DNA from: Talpa occidentalis | Lineage: Eukaryota > Chordata > Mammalia > Eulipotyphla > Talpidae | DNA: 64,000 nucleotides | Reading direction: 5' to 3' | Assembly (NCBI RefSeq): GCF_014898055.3 | Contig: NW_023601754.1 | Coordinates: forward strand, 52,879,013 to 52,943,012 | In this document: piece by piece, positions 11,250 to 21,000 of the stretch | Numbering within the stretch: the first letter of the stretch is position 1 | Layout: each line of letters begins with the position of its first letter | The notes under the pieces: generated by a model | The model's database searches: none | Told to the model about the DNA's origin: nothing | The model's input: the letters and a program-made list of their open reading frames with translations, nothing else | Position numbers and translations under genes: made by a program

Positions 11250-13480
11250 AGGACTACAGAACGGGCCTGAACGCCTGCGCCCCCAGCGCCGCTCCACCGC
11301 GAAGGGCCTGCAGGTGCCGCCGCCCCACAGAGCGCACCAAGGGGGGCCCTGCGCCCCACGGCCACCCCCAGACGGCCTCAGCGCCGCAGGCTCTCGACAG
11401 GCTCCGGACCCCGCCCCGGGCTGCTCCTGCTCCGGCCCCTCCCACGTGCCCCGGAACATTCTCGCCCGACGCGCACGGCCCCCCGGGCTGTAGGGCCGGG
11501 ATTCACCCCCGCGCCCGCCCCGTCTCCCCGGGCGCTCTCCCGGCAGGCGGACCCGGGGCGGCCGACCCGGCCCAGAGGACGCCCGCCCCGGCCAGGCGAG
11601 CCCCCGCCGCGCGGCCCGGCCCCGGCCCCCAGCACCGGCCTCCTGCGGGCACCGGGCCGGCGCCGTCTGGGCCTCAGGGACCCGCAGAGGCGGCGCCCAG
11701 GCCCGCGAGCACCGCCGCCGCGCCCCCGCGCCCCCGCGGCCCGGCCTCTCCCCCCGCCCCGTCCCGCCGCGGCTCCCCCGAGGCCGCCGGGGGCAGCGCC
11801 CCGACCGGGCCGCCGGGCTCGCTGGCGACGCAGACGCCCCGGCGCGGCGGGCCCAGGCCGGGCAGAGGCGCCCGAATCCCGGCCGGCGGCTGCGGCCTCC
11901 CCTCCCCGCGCGCGGTGCCCCGCACGGCCACGCCAGGCGGGCGCTCGGCCGCTTACCTCGTCCCGGCTCCCGGCGCGGCGCGCGAGGCTCTGCCAGCGCC
12001 TCTCCAGGGGCGGCGCGGCCGCGGGGCGTCGAGGGGCGTCGGCGCGGCCCCCAGCCGGGCACCGCGGGCTCCCGGGCGCCGCCCTCGCCCGCCCTCAGCG
12101 CGCAGCCGCGGCGGGGAGCAGGGCGCGGGGCACGCTGGGGCTGCGGTCACGTGCCCGGTGCGCGCCAATCAGGCCGCGCAAATCCGCTGATCACGTGCGG
12201 GCGTGGGCCAACCACGCTCGGGCACAGGGCCCTGGTCGCGTGCTGCGTGGCCGCGTGCCCGCGCGGCTCCTTCCGGGCGGGCCGAGGCGTGCGGGCCTCT
12301 GATTGGCTCCGCTGGGGGGCGGGGCGGCCTCAGCCAATGGCCGCGCGCCAGGGCAGGCCGTGGGCACGTGGCGTGCACGCTGTGCGCGGAGGGCGCCCGC
12401 CCCAGCGCCGGACGGGGTCGGGGTCGGGGTCGGGGTCGGGGGGCGGGGGGGCGGCGGGGGCGCGGGAGGGGCCGGGCCTGGGCTGCAGCTCCGCGTCGGC
12501 CTCCCGCGCCCGGTCCTCGAGGGGCGCCCGCCTCCCGCGAACAGCCCGAGCGCGCGGCGGAGTCGGCGGCGCGCGCAGCCCCAGCCCCGCGCGCCCCGCT
12601 CCCCGCGGCCCGGCCCGCCGCCTCCCGGCTCGAGGAGCCCGCGGCCCGCGTGTCGGGGCCTCGCCCGCGAAGGGCGCGCAGGAGCGGGCGCGGGGCTGCC
12701 GGGGCCCGGGGGCGACGGGCCCTGCTCCCCCCGGCCCCACGGGCCCCGCGCGCGGGCGGGAGGCTGGGGCGCCAGGGCGGCGCCTGGGCCCGGCTCCGGC
12801 GCGTCCGCGGGCGGCTCTGCCCGGCCCGGCTCGGCCTGGCCCGCCCCGGGGCGGGCTCCGCGCGCCCGTCGTGGCTCCCGCCCGAGCGGGCCCGGCTGCC
12901 CCGCCTGGCCGAGGAAGGTGGCCGTGAGCCGGCGGCCCGGGCCCGCGCCTTCCCCGCTGCCTTCCCGACGCGCGCTGGGCTTGCGGGGGCGCCGCCAGGA
13001 CCTCGGGAGCGGGGCCCCCGCGCGTGGCCGAGGCCGCGCCGGAGACCCTCGAGGGGGGCGCGGGCCCCAAATGCCGTCCGCGCGGGGTGCCGGGCCGGGA
13101 GCCGGGGGCTCCCTGCAGCGGGGCTGGGCCGAGGCCACCGTCTCGCGCCGTGGGGGGGACAAGCCCGCTCCGCCCGCGGCGGTCTCGCCCGAGCGAGGAG
13201 CCCCAGGCGCGCCCCGCCCGCCGCCGGCAGGCGCAGGGGCCGCATCCCCTACCCGCCGCCCTGGTGCGCCGCCGAGTCTGCAGAAGGAAGCCGGGCGGTC
13301 CGGCCGCCCGCTGTCTGGGCCCCGCGCCCGGCGGCCTGCTCCGCGCCGTCCTCCATCTACAGAGCAGGCGCGAGGCCGCGGCTCCCGGGGCCACCCGGGG
13401 AGCCCTCTCTGCCCAGGACGTCCAGAGACCCTACGGGGCGCCCCGGCCTGCTGGCTTCCGAAGCCCCTTCTTTAAAGCAA
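11250..13480. promoter_or_regulatory. CpG-island block with promoter-like motif cluster between convergent genes
   Basis: About 2.2 kb is extremely GC- and CpG-rich. The core at 12148-12370 holds CACGTG E-boxes at 12148-12153, 12192-12197 and 12365-12370. CCAAT boxes occur at 12165-12169 and 12334-12338 on + and at 12302-12306 on -, with a GC box (ggggcgggg) at 12318-12326. A strong minus-strand splice donor (CGAG|GTAAGC) has its GT at 11956-11955. I recognise no protein here, and both strands give long low-complexity Arg/Pro/Ala frames typical of CpG islands. A non-coding RNA promoter is the simplest reading; an unmethylated regulatory island is the alternative. Confidence 0.6.
12414..12450 (+). 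repeat. GGGGTC tandem repeat running into G-rich tract
   Basis: Four GGGGTC units are followed by ggggggcgggggggcggcggggg, a G-quadruplex-capable tract on the + strand inside the CpG-island block. Confidence 0.85.
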
Positions 13481-14399
13481 CCTCCGCAGAACAGGCCTGC
13501 CCCCCCCCTCCAGCCTCGGGGCTCGCCCCCACACCCCCGGGGCTGGGCCACAGGTGCCCGGCTCGGCCTGGGGATACCCCTGCCGGCAGCTCGCCTGGCC
13601 ACACTGCGTGCCCAAGACACCGTGGGCCTGAGGCCCATTCTGTCCTTCTGCATCAAGGAGGCACGGTCGGGGCGGTGGAAACCCCCTGCACCAGCTGCCG
13701 GTCGCGGGGCCAGGCACACTCTGGACATCAGTGCTCCCTTCCGGAGCACGGGCTGAGTGAGGCCCCCCCAGGACCTGCGTGGGGAACTGCCAAGCACAGG
13801 GGAAGAGCTCTGCTGTCACCTGAGTCACGGTGAAAATGTTACAATATTCAAAAAGTATCCGGAAAAGCCCATCACCCCTCCCGCCAGCCGCGGGCTGCCG
13901 GGAGCCTATCAGGGGTGCCCTGGGGCGGGGCCTGATCCATGAGCACGTGGATCATGAAAGACCCAAGTAGAGCTCGCACCACACGCTGCTCGGGCGGGGC
14001 TGAAGCTGCCTGTGCCCCTGCAGGTGCCATCTCTCTCAGGTGTGTGCTGGCCGCGGCGCGGACACCGGCAGTCGCCTAAGGGGGCTAATCCTCACGCTTC
14101 CTCAGATGGAGAAACGGGGGTGTCAGGCCGGGCACCCTCATCTCTGGGGCTCACTGGCCCCACGATCCCAGAGCCCTCCTTTCCCTGCACTGACGTCGGA
14201 GGAGTCTACACAGTGCTGGGACCACCCCAGCCCTCGTACCTGCTCGGGGGCCCACCCAGCGGCCCTGCCACCCCAGGCAGCCTGTCCTGACCCGGCCTCC
14301 GGCAGCAGCGGTCACGGGGCCGGGGCTGCGCAAGGGCGTCCACAAGGACCGACGGGATCAGAACGAAGAGGCCGAGTGCCGAAGCTGGGTGAGCAGCAG
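13481..14399. other. Intergenic sequence beyond the CTTN 3' end
   Basis: GC-rich sequence with no exon, repeat or signal that I can support. Confidence 0.4.
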
Positions 14400-14962
14400 G
14401 TGGATCAAAAAAAGTTTATTTGGAATATTTAATTTAAAAAGTCATACCTCTGAGGTGTGCTACGGAAATCATAGTCATTGCATATAAAACCCGCCGGGAC
14501 CAGCAAAGCGAGGCGCCACGGACGTCCTCGGGGAGGCCCCGGCGCGCCGGCCCCCAAGCCCAGCACCGGCCACTGCCCTGCCACCTCCCGGAGACCCCGC
14601 CAGAGCGTGCGCCTGACGCCCCGGCCTCTCCGCCGGTCCACCCACCGGTCCACCCACCGGTCGGGGGTCGCCGTCCTCTACCTCCCCGCGGAGGACAGGC
14701 TGCCGGAGCAGGCCGCGCGTCCCCCAGGCCAGCACGCCCGCGGGGCCTCAGCCCCTCCCCCGCCACCAGGCCAGCGCCCCGCCTCGAGGCTCCATGGGGG
14801 GGCCGAGGCCATGACCTGGAGAGACCGGAGGGGCCCACAGAGCCCCCGAGAGGTAAGGAAACGCCTGAAGCAGTGAAGAGAAGGGCCAAGCCCCGGAACG
14901 CGGGGACAGCGGATCAGCGGGTTCTGCGCGTGGACGTGCGGGCGGCGCGGGCGCGGCGGGGG
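14400..14962 (-). other. CTTN: CTTN 3'UTR
   Basis: This is non-coding sequence after the cortactin TAG, read leftward. A minus-strand AATAAA lies at 14420-14415 in a T/A-rich context, so the 3' end is placed near 14400. That gives a UTR of about 560 nt, shorter than I remember for human, so longer forms may exist. A 12-base tandem repeat (ccaccggtccac, about three copies) sits at 14632-14662. Confidence 0.65.
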
Positions 14963-15099
14963 CTACTGCCGCAGCTCCACGTAGTTGGCGGGGAAGAGCC
15001 CGTAGCTGCCCTTGCACAGCCCCCGCCACCAGCCCTCGTCGATCATCTCGATGTTGGTGATGACGTCGTCGGGGTCGAAGGAGATCTCGTCATCGCCCG
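14963..15099 (-). CDS. CTTN: CTTN coding exon 16, SH3 C-terminus and stop
   Basis: Reads [15 protein letters not shown] ... [27 protein letters not shown], with TAG at 14965-14963. The acceptor AG at 15101-15100 is preceded by a pure run of 19 C (sense strand). The exon opens with two bases of a split Ala codon. Confidence 0.97.
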
Positions 15100-18000
15100 C
15101 TGGGGGGGGGGGGGGGGGGGCGTGAGCTGGTCCCGCTGGGGCGGGATGGGGCTGGCGCTACTCGCGCGGGCGGCCCCCACCCGGTCCGCCCCGAGGTCCG
15201 GGGACTGAGGCGCAGACCCCGCGCAGCTCGGGTGTGCTTTCTACGACCTTGAACACGCGCCCAATAGGCTAAGTCGGCCGGCCCCGAGGTGGCCCTGCGC
15301 GCGGCGGGGTGGGGGCGGGGGCTGCGGGTTTCCTCACCAGCCTGGTAGTCGTAGAGGGCGATGGCGGTGACCCCGAGATCGTTCTCATACTCGTCGTAGG
15401 TGTTCTCCTCTAAAAATACAAAGGGATCTGAGAAAAGGCCACAGTGCGCAGCCGCGCCCCGCCCTCGCTCTGGCCCGCGGCCTCCTGAGGGGTGGCGGGA
15501 GCGGCCAGGGGGCCAGGCAAGCGGCCGAGCATGGGAACAGCAGCCTCCAAGGCAGCGCCCCAGCCCCACCGCCCCTCGTCAGGGATTCTCCACTGTCAGG
15601 CGGCCGCCTGCAGGGAGGGCCATCCCTGCCTGAACAGAGAGCAGGGCCCCGGCAGGGGGCCTACCAATACCAGCCAGGCCCAAGCGACTCAGGTGAGGAC
15701 ATCCACACCCACCAGCAGGAACCACAGCTCTGGGAGGACCAAGTTAGGGCTGGTGCAGCCTTCAGACGCCTCAGGACTGCCTGACGTCCTGGGGCTGGGC
15801 CCTCTGACCCACAGGCCTCCCTGGCACAGCACCCCCTGCACAGAACCCCGTGACTGGAGCCACTGCCCCAAGGGAGGTGGGGCCCAGCTGCCTGGGCCTA
15901 GAACCTGCCCACGAGAAGGACCCCAGGAGCAGACGTGGCAGCAGGTCCACCAGGGGAACAGGGCAGGGGCTGACGTGGGGCCCGTACCAGCCTGGTAGAG
16001 GCCCGGGGCCTCAGTGGTCTCGTAGACAGCCTCCTGGGCGTAAGCCGGGTCGCGGAGCTCCTGGTACTCTGCAGCCTCCACGCTGTGCACAGGTTCAGGC
16101 CCGCTCCCATTCTCGGTGTCCCGGTAGCCTGGCTCAGCCTTGAACGGAGCCGTGTCCTGGGGAAGCAACGAGATGACCCCCATGGCCGCCTCGCATGCCG
16201 TGCCGGTTGCAGACAGCAGGGACGCACAGCAGAGCCTCGCTCCTGCTGCCACGCCCCGCACGGCCGGCTGTCAGGAGAGCCGCCTCCACCAGCCCTGTGG
16301 TGACAGGGTCCCCCGGCCCATCTCCTCCTCAGGCCCCGGAGTGGAGGCTGCGGAGGCCTGGCCACCTTCCTGACCAAAGACTCTGGGGGGGAGTGGCCAA
16401 GGCGGGACCGTCACACCAGGTGTGCACGGGCGGGATAACCAACCGCAGAGCCCCAGCAGGCTCTGGACTACTTGTCAGCAATGGGGATGACCCCACTGGG
16501 GGGCGTCTCCACCGGGGTCCCTCAGGGCGCATGCTCGGAAATGCTCCCAGGAGCCGGGGCAGCCCAGGAGGGCGCGGGAGCAGTTTCGAGGGTTGTGGCC
16601 AGAGCCCACGCAGCAGAGCGCATGGACAGCGCCGGAGGGCAGGCCAGGAGAGGTGGTGGGAGGCCAGCATGCCTGCCCGTTCTCAGCAGGGCTGCCCCAG
16701 GGCGGCCCCTCTGGCGGGCACCAGGCAGAACAGCCGACCCAGGGGTATTTCTGTGGACACCAGACTCCGTCAGACCGACAGCACCCACCTCGTAGACGGG
16801 GCTCGGAGGCCTTTCCCGGGCCGGCTGGGGGCTCGGCGACGCAGGGGGCGTCTGCTTCTGGGCCCGGGCTTGCTCCTGCGGGACAGAGAGGTGGCAGGGA
16901 GCAGGGACCAGGTCCCAGGCAACCAGGTGACCACGCCCGGGTGCTCCGAGTGAAGGTCACGCAGTCAAGCCAACCCGTCTCACCCAGGCCCGACTGAGGG
17001 GCCGAGGCGACAAGGTCTGGGACTCCGAGTAGAGGATCCATCTTAAAATAGGGTGCACTTACTCTGCACATAGGAACTGAACCTTTGAGGACCTGAGGGG
17101 GGACGTGGTGGGAAGAGTAATGGCCCCACGAGGGTGTGGACGGCCACTCCCAAGGCCAGTGACGATGTCTCCCTACAGGGCGGGGGGGATGACGCAGGCG
17201 AGCCACTGCAGGGCCTCAGGAGGGCGGAGACCCGGGCAGGGGAGAGGTCACCCCAGGGCTGCTGCGAGGGAGGGAGGAGGGCAAGGGCCGAGGAGGCCGT
17301 GGATGCGGCAGAGGTTGCTGGGCATCGGCAGCCGGCCGCTCCCGCTCCACCAGGCGCCAAGTCACCTCTGCCTCCGCCAGGCCCCAGCACAGCCCACGGG
17401 GCCGGGACAGAGAATCCCTCTCCTGGCTGCAGGGTCGCCCCTAGTGGAGCCTCCCTGCATATCAGACCCTCCCATATGCCCCCTCAGGGCGCCACGTCTG
17501 ATGGCCAGGGCGGCAGGGCTGGGTGGGAGGAGAAGAGCCCTTTACCGCTCACGGCCGCACCCCCCCATCCACTTGTCTGGGAGAGAAGTGCAGAAAGAAC
17601 CCCGGGGGCACACAGGCAGACGCCCAGCTCCTCCTCCGGGCCCCGCAGGGCAGTGAGGACAGAGACAGCACGTCTGCCTGAGCGAGCTGCCCGGGGTGCT
17701 GGGCGCACCAGCGAGGCTGGGACGGACGGATCCGCCAACTCTGGGAACAGCCATGTGGGCTCAGTGTGGCCCAGAGCGAGGCCTGGGAGGGAGCTGGACG
17801 AGCGCCACTCACAGCCAGCTGTCGCCGGGCCTGCTCCTGCTCCTGCCGCTCCTTGGCCATGCGCTGCGCCCGCTCCGCCTCTGCCTTCCGCCTGTCCTCC
17901 TGCTCCTGCTCCTTCGCCAGGTTCTCAAAGTTGGCCCGGATGCTGCTGGCCTTGCTGTTCGCTGCAGAGGGCAGGAAACGCGGATCTGGCTCCCCTACCA

Positions 18001-21000
18001 TCTCCCCAAATCACAGCCGCACACGGGGACAGACCTCTCTCAGGACCAGCCCACCCGGGAGGACCAAGAAGGGGCCCGGGACCCTCCCCAGCAGCCAGCT
18101 CCACCGCCCACCGGCGTGAGCCCCCGCCCCGGCCGCCCAGCGAGGTGGGGAGCATCCTTGTGTCCTGTCTCGCGCTCCCTGGCCACCCACCCTCGGGAGC
18201 AGGGCCCTTGACACAGCAGCGGAGAACCCGGCATCGCTGGCAGGCCAAGCCATGGCCCGCGTGACAGACGGGTGCCGGGCGGGCTGCAGTGCGGCCGCTG
18301 TCCCAGCTCGCCGGCTGCGGTGAAAGGACACCCGAGAGACCACGCTTGGGGGACGGGCAGGCGCCTCCTCCACATATACAGACCAAGCCCATCTTGGCAA
18401 AAAAAGTAACTGGGAGTTTGGAGTCAGCGGGACAAGTGCAGCTCCCAGCACAATTAGAACTTGGAACCCTCGCATCCACCGCCAGCATCACCCGGACACC
18501 GACGCTGGTGAGTCGAGGGGATCTCTTGGGCCTCGGGTGACCACACGCGGCAACATCTGACATCACCACAACTCAGCGCCCCGGTATGTTCCAAACGGCC
18601 CATCGCTGGCCGAGGCCTCCGGTCACGCTGCCTGAGCAAAACCGGCTGATGGCCAGGGAACTGCCACCCGCTGGCGTGGCCCCACCCGGACCCAAAAGAA
18701 CTGCTGACCAGGCCCCCCCGCGGCCCGCGGGCCTCCTCGGCCACAGGCCACAGCTTCACGACCCCTCAGGTGAGCCAGAGCGGCGCTGAGAACCTGCACT
18801 CTCACGGCAGGGCTCAGCACAGCGACGCAGCCCTCCCGCGCAGTTGCCGCGAAACCGTACTTTTTCACAGAAAACGCTATTATGCTCCAGGTGACAGCCT
18901 CGCGAGCTCTGAATAACCTGACGTTGGATCCTTTTCTTTTAGTTTCTAACAAAGCCCGAGACGCACCCCACATGACCAAGAGCTCCACAGGTACTGAGGA
19001 CCCCCATGAGCGTGCCAGCATCCTGAGCTGCTGGGGCAGCGCCCAGGTCAAAGGGGAACCTCTGCGCCCTGTTTTCATCTCCCAGGCTCCAACACCTATG
19101 ATATGTGCCCCCCTAAAGGTCCTCTGCAGGGGGGCCCGCTGACAACGGTGCCCCGCAGCCACCAGCCGCCTGGACCAGCGGGCAGCTGGTCGGGCCTGGG
19201 AGGGGAGAGGGGCATCTCCTCGGCCTAGAGGTGGAAGATTCCAGCACAGCCAGCGGGTAGGCCCCATCAACCACCTCTAGCAGCAGTGAACTGTGGGCAA
19301 GGAACCTTCCAGAACCTATTGCCGGCAGAGAGGAGGCCACGCAGCTGTGCAGTTATCCTGTCTCTGTACCCCCAGAGAGACCCCCACAGTCCGAGAGCGG
19401 CTATGTAGGTCTGACAAGTGCTTCCGCAGGGACAAACAGGACCTGCCACCAAGGGGGCCATCAGCGGCCACCAGAAAACACGCTGGACACTCTCCATCCC
19501 TGCCCCGTACTGGCTCACGTGTCCCCACACCAGCTAACATGCCCCCACACCAGCTCACGTGTCCCCAACAGCCTTTCCCTCAGCATTTCCTGGGAATCTT
19601 CCCAGAAAACCAAGTTGGTCGGGCACGTGGGACCCACCTGCCTCAACAGGGACTGTCTTCTGGTAGCTGGAGGTCACCTGGGCGCTGTCCTCAAAGGTGG
19701 CCGCATTCTGCAGAGATGGGAGGGAGCTCAGCAAGTGCTTCTCCACTCAGGGCCCCTCACCGAGCGCCAAGCCCACCCAGAGCCCCAAAGGGCAACCCAT
19801 GAGCACGGCCCACACTTGCTGGAGCCCAGGCAGCCACGCAGAGGACAGCAGGCCGGCCAGAGGGACGGCGGGCAGCGGCTCAGGGCAGCGAGACTCCCGA
19901 GTGGGGCGCCATGCTGGGGACACATGTCCCCGGGCTGTGTCCAAGCCCGCAGAACAGCAATGCCTGCAGCGGCCCTGCCCCCTGGGGGCTGCGTGACAAG
20001 GCCACCCTCGTGCACTGTGCCTCTGCTGTCCCCCTGCTCTCCGGGACCCTGGCCAACTCCCACCCACCCTTCAACACAGCATCGAGACTCACTTCCTTAG
20101 GACCCTCCCCGAGGCTCGAGCCCTCCCACGTTCTCCCGGGGCCCACCCGGCGAAAACCCAGTCCTTGTGGTCAGCAGTTAGCAGACTCCGTAGGCCTGGC
20201 GGCCAGCTGTGACCCCAGTGACACTGGACCAGGGCCGGCAGCGGCCTCAACCCCTTCCACAGAGCTGACAGGAGGCAGACCTCATCCTCAAGCCCAACGT
20301 GGGAGCTCAGCACTCCCCTAACCGTCCCTTCCCCTTAACCTCCCCCCAAGGCCGTGGCCATCAGTCCACCTGGCAGGTTTAGGACTGACTCATGAGGATG
20401 TGAAGCCCACGTGACAGGGCTGTCCAAGGCCTGCTGCTGATGCGCCAGAAGGCAGAGCATCTCCTGGAGGAAGGAGTGGCCTAAGAACTCAAGCTCCCTT
20501 CAGCTGACTACAAGTATTTCAAATCCAAACGGCCAGCCACCCTCGAGGGCTCCTGTCAGCCCAGGGGCCATACATTTGTATGGCGTGGCAGCCTGGCCAC
20601 CGCCCACAGGCCTGCCTGGCCTGGGTGCTGAGTGCAGGGTGGACAGGGACAGCGCAGGGAGGACACCGGACACGCATGAGGCCCAGGCCGGGAGGCTGGT
20701 GGTGGCGCCATGGGCCACATATCGACTCAGACATCTGGGACCTGGCATGGAGAGGCCGGCGCCCAGGGCCTCGCACACAAGCGCCGGCCCCTGCCCCTTA
20801 GCCAGGGACACGGACGTGACGGGCTGGGAAGACTTGCCTTGTCCATGCGGTCCTTCTGCACCCCGTATTTCCCACCGAATCCTTTGGAATAGTCTGAAAA
20901 GCAGCACAACAGGACATCACTCTCACGGCAGGGACGGCGTGGAGCCCGGCAGACATGCAAACAGCCAGGACGAGCCCGAGAGAGAGAGAGAGGTGCAGAG

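Noticed and set aside
11118..12062. 314-codon minus-strand frame beginning MPGWGPRR in the orphan island
   Set aside because: It crosses the likely splice donor at 11956 and then a SINE, so it cannot be one continuous real coding region. The first short part could be in a non-coding transcript.
12169..13756. Open frames of 320-517 codons on both strands in the first CpG island
   Set aside because: Stop codons are rare by composition alone at such GC content. Arg/Ala/Pro/Gly-rich products in several overlapping frames show no domain.
19513..19565. Short tandem repeat of cccacaccagct units in a CTTN intron as a regulatory site
   Set aside because: Three imperfect 17-18 base copies are real, but nothing links them to a function.
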